A stretch of 64,000 nt of DNA from Alphaproteobacteria bacterium (GCA_005884765.1 VAZV01000145.1:1-64000); one strand, 5' to 3'. Shown: positions 20,062 to 29,325, counted from the stretch's first letter. The notes: generated from the sequence alone by a model not told the origin. Made by a program: numbers and translations.

Positions 20062-20381
20062 AGAAGCGCGCGGATAGACTGCTCATCGGTACGATTTTAG
20101 GCAGTCCCATCTCTCGGCCGCGCAGCCTGCTGATCGCACCAGGCGACGGCTGTTCGCTCCAATGCTGCAAAGATTGCTGCCCTGTCGCATTGTGTTGGCG
20201 AACTATAGCCGATGCAGTCAGAGCAAAACTGCCCAAGCTTTCGCGCCACAACGTATCGAATCCGCTCGCTTCCGCGAGGCTGCACAGAGCGACAACCGGC
20301 CGTGAGCGCCTCTTTGAAGGAATGTACATAACATAGCCGTTGTGCCGAAGGGCTAGTGTTCGCAAGGGGTCCCAGAAACAG
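20062..20381. other. No supported gene
   Basis: Downstream of both flanking genes. Two overlapping short frames (20058-20336 plus, 20097-20285 minus) occupy it but neither has a ribosome site or family likeness; the plus frame overlaps the preceding gene's end. I see no repeat or terminator with a T-run. Confidence 0.35.
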
Positions 20382-22232
20382 TCATTTCGGCAGCGCCGCC
20401 AGTGGCAGTCTGATACGAAATGCCACGCCGCGTCCCGCCTGGTTCTCTGCGGATAGCTGCCCGCCGTGAGCCTCGACAATGGTTCGCGCAATCGACAAGC
20501 CCATACCCATGCCTTGGGGCTTTGTCGTGAAAAACGGCTCGAATACCTCTTTGAGTTTGTCGACGGGAATGCCGGGACCGGCATCCGATACAAAGATATC
20601 CCCAGAATTGCCGTCGCGCGCGGTCGAGACCACAATCCTGCGTTCAGCGACCGGCATGCCTGACATCGCATCCATAGCATTAACGATCAGATTTAGGATG
20701 ACCTGTTGAACTTGAACCAGGTCGCCTCGGATAGGAACTGGCGTCGGCGCAATGGAACTGGTCAGGTTAACTTCCCGCGCGATCGCCAACGCCGAAAGAA
20801 ACTGGATGGTCTCGCGGGCAACTTCGTTGAGATCGATAGGCTTGAGCTCAAATGGCGCCTTCGTCAGCAGGCTCCGCAATCGGCCGATGACTTCGCTGGC
20901 GCGCTGGTCGTCGCGGCGAATATCAGCGAGGATTTCCCCGATTTCTTGCAGATCGGGGGACGGAGATTTGACCATCAATTCCGCGGTTTCGATGTTGACC
21001 CGAATAGCGCCGAGCGGCTGATTGATCTCGTGCGCGATCGTTGCGGTGAGTTCACCCGCCGTGGAAAACCGATTGACGTGAGCAAGTTCAGACATGCGCT
21101 GCCGGGATTGCACCTCGGCGAAAGATCGTCGTCCGCGCTCATGGAGAAGAAGTGAAATTAGCAACGTTTGCACCAGGACCACCGCGCAGATGAGGATAAT
21201 CTGCCAACGATAGCTCTCCCAGGTCGAAGGCACGCGGAAGTCGACCTCGGCGCCAGGCGGCAAGAGGCGCTCGCTGATGTTCCAGCGGTGCAGTTCGCGC
21301 CAATCATATTTGGCCGGCGCGAAATCGCTAGGCCGCGTCTTGATGGTCCCAGGCTTTTCGCCGCCCAGAATACGCATTGCGACCGCAACAGCTCGTTTGC
21401 TGCCCGCCAGCGCGGAGTGCATGGGACCGCCGACAATTTCGCGACCGAAGAATGCGTCGTCATGGCTGAAGATCGGCGCGTTGGCGGTGGCATAAAGCCT
21501 TTGAAGGGCTCTGTCCCCCTCGTGCGCGATCCCCGCCCCGTCGGCAATCATTTGGTACCAGAAGATCGCGGAATGAGGCGGCAGCGCCGCCGTCTGCTTC
21601 AACAGATCTTCGTAGGACAGCTTGTCAAACCATCGGATTTCGATGCGGCCTTCCAGCGGCTGTAACTCCCGGCGCATCTCGCCTTGCCAGAAACGTTCGT
21701 TTGGCGAGTCGCCATTCACGATCGCCACGATTTTCGTGTCGGGGGATATGCGCAGGAAGCTTTCGAACAGGACACGAAAGTCGTGCCTCACGGCGACAAC
21801 GGTGTCGTACTCGGTCAGGTCGGAAGCCAGAACGCGACGCTGTTCCACCACCGTGAAAAGCATCGGTGTAGTCGAAAACAGTTCACGTCGGTGCCGCTGG
21901 ATGAAGCCAGCCGACGGCGCCCCAACGCTGATGATCAAATCCGGCGGGCGCTTGCCGTACAACGCGCTTAGGTATTCGACAAATGGTGCCTCCGAATTCT
22001 GATCGTCCGGGCGGGCGGCGATCAGGGAGTGCTCCTGTACATCGAGCGGCCAAGGTGATTGGCGATCCAATTCGGCGCGGATGTCCTTCGCATATTCATT
22101 CCACGGCCTGAACTCGCGTCCCACCGAATGAAGGATCATGACGCGCCTGTGCTCGGCCGCACCGGCGTTCAGCACGCTCAAGGAATAGGCGATCGCAACG
22201 AGACAGAATTTGGCGATCGGTCTCATGGTCAT
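20382..22232 (-). CDS. Sensor histidine kinase with periplasmic ABC-binding-like domain
   Basis: A membrane-bound sensor kinase of about 616 residues. A signal/anchor (IAKFCLVAIAYSLSVLNAGA) leads into a periplasmic region resembling ABC-type substrate-binding proteins (RRVMILHSVGREFRPWNEYA, PPDLIISVGAPS). A transmembrane helix follows (WQIILICAVVLVQTLLISLL), then the transmitter with H-box TAGELTATIAHEINQPLGAI, N-box VILNLIVNAMDAM, and G-boxes DAGPGIPVDK and GMGMGLSIARTIVEAHGG. The transmitter is of the FixL/NodV type, which usually partners FixJ-like regulators, and an orphan FixJ-type regulator lies at 51.7 kb. That pairing is inference. Start is MTMRPIAKF; a TTG 42 bases upstream is possible. 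Confidence 0.9.
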   Translation of the reverse strand: MTMRPIAKFCLVAIAYSLSVLNAGAAEHRRVMILHSVGREFRPWNEYAKDIRAELDRQSPWPLDVQEHSLIAARPDDQNSEAPFVEYLSALYGKRPPDLIISVGAPSAGFIQRHRRELFSTTPMLFTVVEQRRVLASDLTEYDTVVAVRHDFRVLFESFLRISPDTKIVAIVNGDSPNERFWQGEMRRELQPLEGRIEIRWFDKLSYEDLLKQTAALPPHSAIFWYQMIADGAGIAHEGDRALQRLYATANAPIFSHDDAFFGREIVGGPMHSALAGSKRAVAVAMRILGGEKPGTIKTRPSDFAPAKYDWRELHRWNISERLLPPGAEVDFRVPSTWESYRWQIILICAVVLVQTLLISLLLHERGRRSFAEVQSRQRMSELAHVNRFSTAGELTATIAHEINQPLGAIRVNIETAELMVKSPSPDLQEIGEILADIRRDDQRASEVIGRLRSLLTKAPFELKPIDLNEVARETIQFLSALAIAREVNLTSSIAPTPVPIRGDLVQVQQVILNLIVNAMDAMSGMPVAERRIVVSTARDGNSGDIFVSDAGPGIPVDKLKEVFEPFFTTKPQGMGMGLSIARTIVEAHGGQLSAENQAGRGVAFRIRLPLAALPK

Positions 22233-22325
22233 GAAACAGTTGGCGTCGTCCCGCCTCTCGGAGTTGTGCGCCAATCTCGGCGCCCACTTCTAACGCCTTT
22301 TATCGAGTACCGGTATGGTTTTCAA

Positions 22326-22718
22326 TCAGTTCTCGTTCGGCTTTTTCCGGAGATAGACGAACCAGTAAACCGCCGCGACCATCAGCGATCCACCGATGAT
22401 GTTTCCGGCAGTAACCGGAACCAGATTAGCTGGAAAATTGCCCCAGGTTAGGCCTGGTGCGCCAACAATGTCGAGGGATGCTTCGCGTCGACCGCAAGCA
22501 CGCCCTTCTTTCTCTCTTCCGCAAAAGGCTGCAGCTTCGCCCACACGGCCTTCGTGCGCGGCGTAGAGCCAGCTAGGAATTTCTCATCGCCTGCATAAGG
22601 CGTGACATTGCGGACGATAAAATCGCGAACCTTGATCGACATACACCATCGCCCGGTCGGAAACCTCTCCAGAAATCGCCTTCCCCGGATTCCTTCTCAG
22701 ATCTGCGCTGCTCTCCAT
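22326..22718 (-). pseudogene. Fused remnants of pyruvate formate-lyase 5' end and FNT channel 3' end
   Basis: Reading the minus strand, an ATG with a GGAG ribosome site at 22718 opens MESSADLRRNPGK, the start of a formate C-acetyltransferase (PFL). After a small frameshift it continues as VRDFIVRNVTPYAGDEKFLA and KHPSTLLAH, matching the PFL amino end. The frame stops and is followed directly by TWGNFPANLVPVTAGN, NIIGGSLMVAAVYWFVYL and RKKPNEN, the carboxy terminus of a formate/nitrite transporter of the FocA/NirC type. Catalytic PFL parts and most of the channel are gone. The arrangement reads as a deletion joining two neighbouring anaerobic-metabolism genes. Confidence 0.8.
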
Positions 22719-22948
22719 GACGTCTCTCCCATCGCAGAGTTTGTTTGTTCCAGACTGGAAGCAGCGCGAGTACAAGCGTTGATCTATGTCAGGCTTGGTT
22801 TGCGCGGTCTTTACCGACGGGTCTCAGATCGAAAAGCCCTGCTGTGGTTGAGCGAATCCAAAGCATGCGATTTGTCAGCCTCCTGTCCCGGCTGCAGGGC
22901 ACTGTGTACGCGTAAAGAGATGCGTCTCGTGGTCAGACTGAGTTGTGT

Positions 22949-23380
22949 CTACTCAAACGCAATCCGGATGCCGCTCAGGTTCGCAGCAAATTCCAGCCCT
23001 GCCCTCACGCCATGCAGCGTGATGATGACGCCTTTTTCATTCTTGAGCTGCACGCCGCCGCCGCCACCCACCAGCGCGCCGCCGACACCGACGGATGAAT
23101 AGGTACCCTCGAAGTCGCTCAATTGATCCAAATATGCTGCGCGTCCGGCCAGCTTTGCGACCGAAACTCCGATCGTGACGCCGATGCTGACGCCATAGAC
23201 CCGGAATCGGTGTTCCCGCCCATCATAGGTCAATACGCCGCGTCCGACGCCGCCTCCCGCAACAAGCGCAGCCTTCGTGAAGACGACGCGAACAGAGCCC
23301 GTTTTGGCGTCGGCCGTCGGAGCGAATATGGTCAATACAAACAGCGCCAGTAAAACGAGCCTGATGGCATACTTGTTCAT
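22949..23380 (-). CDS. Glycine-rich secreted protein, paralogue of the 33.0 kb gene
   Basis: A 143-residue exported protein. Signal peptide MNKYAIRLVLLALFVLTIFA is cut near TADA before KTGSVRVVFTKA. The mature part is beta-rich and glycine-rich (VGVGGALVGGGGGVQLKNEK, then GVIITLHGVRAGLEF). It is clearly related to the protein at 33031-33435, which shares GSVRVVFTK-, GVLTF/Y and GGVQL(K/Q)NEKGVI-type segments. I do not recognise a named family with certainty. It lies after the DUF2950 gene on the same strand, 30 bases away, and is probably the last gene of the DUF3300-DUF2950 operon. Confidence 0.78.
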   Translation of the reverse strand: MNKYAIRLVLLALFVLTIFAPTADAKTGSVRVVFTKAALVAGGGVGRGVLTYDGREHRFRVYGVSIGVTIGVSVAKLAGRAAYLDQLSDFEGTYSSVGVGGALVGGGGGVQLKNEKGVIITLHGVRAGLEFAANLSGIRIAFE

Positions 23381-23410
23381 ACAATGATCTTTCCTGCAGC
23401 GGCGCATTCC

Positions 23411-24352
23411 TCAGGGGTTTGCGACCTCTACCCTCTTCCAGGTTTGATCGGGGTCGAACGACTTCATGCGCTTCGCGATGGCCTCAGTCAGCTCGCCCAG
23501 ATCCTTTTGATAAACCGTGCCGGCGTGATTGACCTCGAAGGTCATGACGCCGGAATTGCCGTATTCGGCGGGGTAAGCGATGAGCGCGAAACCGCCGATC
23601 ATCTTGCCATTGACGACATAGTCCAGTTCGCCGCCGGGAGCGTATGGCCCCTGTTTCGTCAGGATGCGAAAGTAATAGCCGTGGTAAGGCTGCGGCTCGC
23701 CGCTGCCGACCTTGTAGCCTTCTGCCGACGCCTGCGCGGCAAGTTCACCCAACGGACTCTGGTCACCATCCGACGGCCAGTAGAGGCCATCCTTCTTGCC
23801 AGGGCCGGAGACAGTGCGCTGCGCATAGACTCCCGGCCCCGCGCCGCGGTCCTTGTCGGCATATTCATTCTGCGCGTCGACATAGGCGAGAGAGGTCTGG
23901 ATCGCGTCGAGCTCGTTGCGTCCAATCCGACGATAGAGAATCTCGATGCGGCCGGCGGCCGTGTCAAACTCCCAGCCCGTTTTCGTGTGGTAAAGCGGGA
24001 TCGGAAACGGGAAGTCGTCCTTGCCGAGCATCAGGATCGCTTTCTTGTTGCCCTCCATGCTGATGGAATGCTTGGCGTCATAGGCAGCGACGAAACGCTG
24101 TCGCGTATCGGTATCGGCCACCATGTCTCCGGACTCGACGATATCAGCGGCGTCACGACCGAGCAGCTTAACGAAGTCTCGCGTTTCACCCGATTTTGCC
24201 GCAGCAGCCAGTGCCGTCGCCGCATCCTCGGGCGACTGGAAGGATTGCTGGGCCGATGCAGCCGGAATTGCCAGAACCAGCATGGCGGCCGCGATCAGGC
24301 CCGCGGACCAACACCGATCAGGTCGCGTCGAAAAAAGCGTTGTCATGGTCAT
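23411..24352 (-). CDS. DUF2950 domain-containing exported protein
   Basis: A 313-residue exported protein with signal peptide (WSAGLIAAAMLVLAIPAASA, cut before QQSFQSPEDAA). The body matches the DUF2950 family: DFVKLLGRDAADIVESGD, DDFPFPIPLYHTKTGWEFD, IGRNELDAIQTSLAYVDAQ, DGLYWP, GYYFRILTKQGPYAPGG and the carboxy GVMTFEVNHAGTVYQKDLG. Function is unknown. DUF2950 genes commonly sit next to DUF3300 genes, as here: the ATG overlaps the DUF3300 stop (ATGA), so the two are translationally coupled. The FixK-type site at 25975 probably governs the operon. Confidence 0.93.
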   Translation of the reverse strand: MTMTTLFSTRPDRCWSAGLIAAAMLVLAIPAASAQQSFQSPEDAATALAAAAKSGETRDFVKLLGRDAADIVESGDMVADTDTRQRFVAAYDAKHSISMEGNKKAILMLGKDDFPFPIPLYHTKTGWEFDTAAGRIEILYRRIGRNELDAIQTSLAYVDAQNEYADKDRGAGPGVYAQRTVSGPGKKDGLYWPSDGDQSPLGELAAQASAEGYKVGSGEPQPYHGYYFRILTKQGPYAPGGELDYVVNGKMIGGFALIAYPAEYGNSGVMTFEVNHAGTVYQKDLGELTEAIAKRMKSFDPDQTWKRVEVANP

Positions 24353-25919
24353 ATCCCCGATCGCATTGGGATTCGTGCGCCGGCAGCGAGCCAATCTTGA
24401 TAGGTGCGAAATTTGATTCCGAGCCTGCCGTAATGGACCCTGAGATAGCCATCACTCCCGCGCGTGACTGCATCGGGCTTCACCGCCTCCACCTCCTGCG
24501 CGATGACGCCGACGTAAGCCTTGTTGCTGCCCGTATAGCTAAATCGATAGTAGCCAAGCCCGTTCTCGAGACGACCGAGCAAGACGACGTCGTGCTTCAA
24601 CCACAGATCGGACCGCCGGCCGCCGCCGCCCCCGCCGCCACCTCCGCGAAAACCACCACCTCCTCCTCCGCCGCCTCCACCGCCACCACGGAAGCCGCCT
24701 CCGCCGCCTGCGGAGATAGCTCGGCCTCCACCACCGGCGCTTGCAAAGCTGGCTCTACCGCGCGCGGACTGCATATTTGCAGCGCGGCCCGATGAGATGT
24801 TACCCATTGCGTTGTCGCGCCCGCCGCCCCTGGCGCCTCCGGAGGGGCGCGCGCGATCGGCTGGCCGTGCCTGCTTGGCGCCACCGCCCTTCCGCGATCA
24901 CCGCCCCCAACACGGTCGCCGCCACGGTCGCCACCGCCGACGCGATCGCCTCCACGATCACCTGCTCCGACGCGATCGCCACCGGGTTTGAGCACTTGCT
25001 CGCCGCCGCGGCCGCGGAAATCCATCCGGTCAGCGGCGCCGGCACGCGCTTTATCGCCGCCGAACCGCTGCGCCACGTTAGCACTGTTGTAGCGGACACC
25101 CTGGCGGTGGTTCACGTTGTGCGACCAGTTGATGTTGTTGTTGCCGCGGTTGATGAAAAAGTTGCTGTTGGCCCAGTTGCAGCCCCCGCCCCAATAGTTG
25201 CCCAAGCGCCCGAGCGCGTAGCCGGCACCGAAAGCCAATCCGGCTGCAATCACGCCTGCGCCGATATAGGGGGGATATCCGAAATAGTAGGGTGGATAGG
25301 CGGCGTACGGCCAGGTGCCGTAGACCACCGCCGGATCATAATAAGGAACGTACATGGTATTGGGATCGGTCGGTTCGATCACGATGACCTGCTTGTTCTC
25401 GACCTTTTGAACCGTGACCTTCTGTTGCTTGGTGGACGGCAGCTTGTTGTTCGCCTGCGCCCTCGCCCGCAGGCGCTGGATCGCATCCATCACGTCCGGC
25501 TGCTGAGCAAGCACGGCGTCGCCGAGAGATTGGGTCCAGTCGAGCTTGTCGTTCATCATCTCGAGCACGCTCGGCGTGCCGGTCAGCGCCTTGACGCTGT
25601 CGTCCCAGGATTGCTTGTCGACTTCCGCTTTCAGCTGATCGCCTTTGAGGTTCTTGTGCTCTTTGACCCAGCGGGCGGCTCCCACCACTTCCAGCGGATA
25701 GGTCGAAGCCGCCAGCATGTTGGCGAGCAACGCGTCAGGATAGAGCGCGATCGGCGCAACCAGCGCATCCAACTGCTCGGGCTTCAGCAAAGTATCGCCT
25801 GATTGCGGAGGCGGCGTACCGGTGGATGGCGGCGGCGTACCAGTTCCCTGTGCAACCGCGGCGAGCGGCGTTGCGAGAACGATTGCCAAAGCCAACAAGG
25901 TTCTCCTGCAGCGCAACAT
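24349..25919 (-). pseudogene. DUF3300 domain-containing exported protein, frameshifted
   Basis: The DUF3300 domain is intact in the first frame: signal peptide LLALAIVLATPLAAVAQ, then LLKPEQLDALVAPIALYPDA, LLANMLAASTYPLEVVGAAR, VIVIEPTDPNTMYVPYYDP and a Tyr/Gly-rich membrane-like segment. Near 24886-24892 the reading frame slips. The natural carboxy half (RPADRARPSGGARGGGRDN, glycine repeats, then SDLWLKHDVVLLGRLENGLG) continues in another frame to the stop overlapping the DUF2950 start. Without correction the first frame ends at 24597 with about 95 meaningless residues. The slip lies in a G/C run inside repetitive GDRGGDR codons, so either a real mutation or a read error is possible. Confidence 0.78.
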
Positions 25920-25974
25920 GACCTACCTCCATCCAACCTCAACCACGAGCGAACCGCGGCTGGAGATCGGACAT

Positions 25975-25988
25975 TTGATTAAGATCAA
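25975..25988. promoter_or_regulatory. FixK/FNR-type box before the DUF3300 operon
   Basis: Exact TTGAT-TAAG-ATCAA palindrome, centred about 62 bases before the DUF3300 start at 25919. This spacing fits an activator site near -41.5 of an unmapped promoter. It lies in the divergent intergenic region shared with the DUF2092 gene. Confidence 0.75.
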
Positions 25989-26091
25989 GGGTCGAACTTT
26001 GAACCGGACCGGCGACCCCTCGCGTGTCAGGCGACATTTCGAACGTTTTGTGAACTCGCAGCAGCCCTTGCGAGCCGATCTCCCACTGCCC

Positions 26092-26105
26092 TTGATCTAA
26101 ATCAA
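26092..26105. promoter_or_regulatory. FixK/FNR-type box before the DUF2092 gene
   Basis: Exact TTGAT-CTAA-ATCAA palindrome, centred about 57 bases before the ATG at 26156. It is the second of two boxes in the 236-base divergent region, so each direction has its own site. Confidence 0.75.
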
Positions 26106-26155
26106 GCAGACCTCTCGTCGCGGTCCGAATGTGCGCCGGGCACAGGAGGATCGTC

Positions 26156-26960
26156 ATGAATGCAGGAGTTCTCTCGCGAACGCTCGCTCGCGCACCAGCG
26201 ATCGCTGCTTCCGCGATCGTTGTCGCGTTTTCAGTGGCAGGCGTCGCACGCGCCGAGGATGATTCCGCGAAAATCCTCCAAGCCTCGACGAACTACGTGG
26301 CGGCGCAGAAGTCGATTTCTGCGACCTTCGACAGCGACATCGAAATCATCACGCCCGACCTTCAGAAGATTCAATTTACGAGTTCGGGGCAGATGAAGCT
26401 CAGTCGTCCCGACAAGCTGCGTATCAGGCGAACCGGCGGCTACGCGGATGTCGAGCTGACCTATGACGGCAAAACGCTGACGATCTATGGCAACAACGCA
26501 AAGTCCTATGTCCAGGCCGATGAGCCCGGCACCGTCGATCATGTCATCGATGTGATCCAATCCGCAGCCGGCACCGGCATGCCCGGCACCGATCTCCTGC
26601 TGACCAACGCCTATGACGAGATGATGGCAAACGTTCTCGACGCGAAGCATATCGGCCAGGGCGTGGTGGACGGCGTCGAATGCGAACACCTCGCCTTCCG
26701 GGGTCGACACAGACTGGCAGATCTGGATTGAGGCCGGCGCCCGACCCATTCCCCGGAAATATGTGATCACGAGCAAAGTGCTCACGGGCGCGCCACAATA
26801 CACGCTCCGCATCAAGGACTGGAACACTGACGCGATCGCCGATGCGAATGCGTTCGTGTTCAAGCCACCTGCCGACACGGCAAGGGCCAGCATCAGCCCC
26901 GAAAACATGAAGGATTTCGACAAACTTCCGCCGGGAACCGCCGCAGGAGCAAAGAAATGA
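26156..26960 (+). pseudogene. DUF2092 domain-containing exported protein, frameshifted
   Basis: An exported protein of the DUF2092 (LolA-like fold) family. ATG at 26156 follows AGGAGG; the signal peptide is AIAASAIVVAFSVAGVARA. Family segments include ILQASTNYVAAQKSISATFD, GQMKLSRPDKLRIRRTGGYA and GVECEHLAFR. At the run of four G at 26700-26703 the frame breaks and ends soon after (26731). The natural continuation DTDWQIWIEAGARPIPRKYV and TGAPQYTLRIKDWNTDA is in the next frame up to 26960. Removing one G restores a full protein. The final ATGA overlaps the next gene. Confidence 0.85.
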
Positions 26961-27244
26961 GCAACAGATCACGCAAAGTCATCAATTTTGTTGCGGCTTC
27001 GATCGCTGCGTTGGGCGGCCTGTGCGTCGATGTCAAACGGTCTCCAGATGTCCGCCTCACGTCACCGGCCGAAGCCCGCGTCGGACGTCCCTTGACGCCA
27101 ATGAGTTACGCCGGCGTCGCGCGGAGAACGACGCGCCGCGCCGTCGTCTTTGGCGGTGCAGCCGCTGCCGCCGGCGCCTATGTGGCAACGCCTGGCTGCG
27201 CGCAAGTGACCGACGCGTACGGGCGGGTCTACGCCCAGTGCTAG
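26957..27244 (+). CDS. Small exported hypothetical protein downstream of DUF2092
   Basis: A 95-residue protein starting MSNRSRKVINFVAAS with a weak signal-like hydrophobic stretch (VAASIAALGGLCVD). The middle VGRPLTPMSYAGVARRTTRR precedes an Ala/Gly-rich hydrophobic segment, VFGGAAAAAGAYVATP. This RPLTP-x-AGVARRTTRR arrangement is common in small proteins encoded after DUF2092 genes in Bradyrhizobium, from memory rather than search. The ATG overlaps the DUF2092 stop, so expression should be coupled, unless the upstream frameshift disrupts it. Confidence 0.68.
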   Translation: MSNRSRKVINFVAASIAALGGLCVDVKRSPDVRLTSPAEARVGRPLTPMSYAGVARRTTRRAVVFGGAAAAAGAYVATPGCAQVTDAYGRVYAQC

Positions 27245-27311
27245 GCAAGATGCTTCCTCGCTGAGTTGCCCCCCGCCGCGGTCGTGGGTTGCCGGCGACA
27301 GAAGCGGCGTC

Positions 27312-27974
27312 TTACGCTTCTGGCGGCGCTTGCTCGTCCGTAAGAATGCAGACGCTGACGAGGAGGACCCATAGCGGGAACACCAGAAGGCTCCAGTCGA
27401 AATAATAGCTTCCGATCAGGAGCACCACCGCAACCGCGTATCCGCCGATTGCAAGCCAGCGCGGCGTGAGGCGCGTGTAGAGGGCGATGGTCGATGTCGT
27501 AATCATGAAGACCGACGCCGTCTTGACCACGTAAATGTTGATCATTCCATAGGCCAGCCCCCGGCCAAAATGAAAGGTCGCCGAATCGATCATAGCTTCG
27601 GGTGCGGCATGGAACGCGATGATGATGGCGCCGACCACGCCCGCGGCGGCGAAAAGCATGGCCAGCACCAGGAGACCGCTGCCCAAGAACACCGTTGCAA
27701 AAAATCGATCTTCGCGCGCGCCGAGCCTGTCACGCAGCGCCCCGATAAACCAAAGGAACGCGACGCCGGCAAAGGGCACCAGATTCAGCGCGACAACCAC
27801 AGAGCTTACGCTGCCCTTGAGCCATGCACCGGGCTCGTAGGGATCAGCAGGTACCGAAAGCCGCATCAGCCAGAAAACGGCCAGCAACAGCACCGAAAAC
27901 ACGACGCCGGCGACCGCGGCAGCCCTTGGTGTCCGTAGCTGTGCGCGGGTCAATCCGAATTGATTGTCTGTCAT
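27312..27974 (-). CDS. Multi-pass membrane protein of unknown function
   Basis: A 220-residue integral membrane protein starting MTDNQFGLTRAQLRTPRAAA. Hydrophobic segments include VAGVVFSVLLLAVFWLMRL, VVVALNLVPFAGVAFLWFIG, VFLGSGLLVLAMLFAAAGVV, VFMITTSTIALYT, IGGYAVAVVLLIGSYYF and LLVFPLWVLLVSVCILT, about six helices. I do not know a named family. It follows the DUF2254 gene on the same strand (26-base gap), so they are probably an operon under the box at 29312. Confidence 0.8.
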   Translation of the reverse strand: MTDNQFGLTRAQLRTPRAAAVAGVVFSVLLLAVFWLMRLSVPADPYEPGAWLKGSVSSVVVALNLVPFAGVAFLWFIGALRDRLGAREDRFFATVFLGSGLLVLAMLFAAAGVVGAIIIAFHAAPEAMIDSATFHFGRGLAYGMINIYVVKTASVFMITTSTIALYTRLTPRWLAIGGYAVAVVLLIGSYYFDWSLLVFPLWVLLVSVCILTDEQAPPEA

Positions 27975-28000
27975 GGCGAGACTCCCGGGGCGCGCGGTCC

Positions 28001-29254
28001 TCAATCCTCCTGTCGGTGCGACAGCCCCAATCCCTGTCGGTCCTCGACCCGAGCCGCTGCACGATCCTGAGGATCGAAATCGGAACGCTCGATGCTGCGG
28101 TCGAGATGATCGAGATAGGCATTGACGAGTTGAGCTCTTTCGCCGCCGACGGCGTCGGCGAGGTCCGCGAGGGCAGATCGCAAGCGTCGCATCACCTGGA
28201 TCGAATCCCTGCCATACTGGCGGATTTCATCGAGCGCGAGCGCGAGATAATCGCCCCAGCCTGGCATCTGGAACACGACCCGCAAGGTGCCGTCTGCGTC
28301 GAAGGCGCGGGACGTCTCGAGGTCGCATTTTGCCAGCCGCACCAGCAGATCCTCGATCTGATCGATGGCCTGGACAGCGGTCGTCGGATCGTTGATCGCG
28401 GGAGAGAGGGCCTTGACGGCGATGTCGACCAAAAGCCGCAACGCATATTTGGGATCCTGCTCCAAGGTCCGCTGATCCCCGACGCGGATGCACTTCCTCA
28501 GTTCCGTTTCTGAGAGCGTCGATTTTGCTCTGGAGCCACGCAGCAGCAGAGTGTCCTCGAGGAGCGTGTCGCCGACAGCACAATCCACGAGGATCGTGCA
28601 GTCAGCCTGCCTGGCTTGCCTGACCAATCCGTCGATATCGATCCGGGTGACGGCGCAAGGCTTTCCCTGATGTTTGATTGAAAGGGAAAAAGGTCCGGAG
28701 ATGCGGCGGAGATTGGCATCAGAGCTCTTGCGCGACCCCGTATCGGCGACGGCCCTATATGTTTCGTGTATCACCTCGCGGCCCTTGTCCGCGATAATGC
28801 GCAGGACCTGCGTGATCTGCAGGCTGTTGAGACGCTGCACGAGCTGCGCAAGCAGGAGAACGCTCGCAATCAGCATGGAGGCCACCAGCATGCAGGAGAC
28901 GAATGGCACAACGCCGTTTCCCCCACGGTCGACCCAGGCGAGCGTTCCCAGACTATAGGTGAAGGTTGCGACGAATACGCCCATCGAGTGGAACAGCAGG
29001 CGGTCGCGCGCAAACCAGACCACGAGCCGAGGGGAGTAAACGATGGCGTTGAACTGCACCATGACGAAGGCAATGGAGAAAACGATTCCCGTCAACGCCA
29101 TCATTCCGGACGCGACCGCCGACAAGAAGGCCTGCGCCGAGGAGATCGACAGATCAAGATCATGGGCGAAGTACCGCGCCTCAAGGCGCGGCAGGACCAA
29201 GCTGCTGACAACGCTGGCCGCGGCGTAAAGGGAGGGTATAAGCCAAAGCTGCAT
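28001..29254 (-). CDS. DUF2254 family membrane protein
   Basis: A 417-residue protein with an amino half of four membrane helices (LIPSLYAAASVVSSLVLPRL, ASGMMALTGIVFSIAFVMVQ, MGVFVATFTYSLGTLAWV, MLVASMLIASVLLLAQLV) and a cytoplasmic carboxy half. DUF2254 signatures are the SPRLV segment after helix 2 and DPKYALRLLVDIAVKALSPA followed by INDPTTAVQAIDQIEDLL. The family is predicted to be membrane-embedded and is uncharacterised. The start was placed at MQLWLIPSL; an upstream in-frame codon adds five residues. A FixK-type box lies 64 bases upstream. Confidence 0.9.
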   Translation of the reverse strand: MQLWLIPSLYAAASVVSSLVLPRLEARYFAHDLDLSISSAQAFLSAVASGMMALTGIVFSIAFVMVQFNAIVYSPRLVVWFARDRLLFHSMGVFVATFTYSLGTLAWVDRGGNGVVPFVSCMLVASMLIASVLLLAQLVQRLNSLQITQVLRIIADKGREVIHETYRAVADTGSRKSSDANLRRISGPFSLSIKHQGKPCAVTRIDIDGLVRQARQADCTILVDCAVGDTLLEDTLLLRGSRAKSTLSETELRKCIRVGDQRTLEQDPKYALRLLVDIAVKALSPAINDPTTAVQAIDQIEDLLVRLAKCDLETSRAFDADGTLRVVFQMPGWGDYLALALDEIRQYGRDSIQVMRRLRSALADLADAVGGERAQLVNAYLDHLDRSIERSDFDPQDRAAARVEDRQGLGLSHRQED

Positions 29255-29311
29255 GGCGGGTCCCGCCAATCGAGGTGCCGCATAATCCGGTCACAGAGTG
29301 CACCGCTCACG

Positions 29312-29325
29312 TTGATTCGCATCAA
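29312..29325. promoter_or_regulatory. FixK/FNR-type box before DUF2254 gene
   Basis: Exact TTGAT-TCGC-ATCAA, centred about 64 bases before the DUF2254 start at 29254, oriented for the minus-strand operon. Confidence 0.72.

Noticed and set aside
24900-25000. Tandem repeats as a CRISPR array
   Set aside because: They encode GDRVGGGDRGG repeats in the DUF3300 gene; units are short and irregular with no spacers. No CRISPR or cas genes were seen anywhere.
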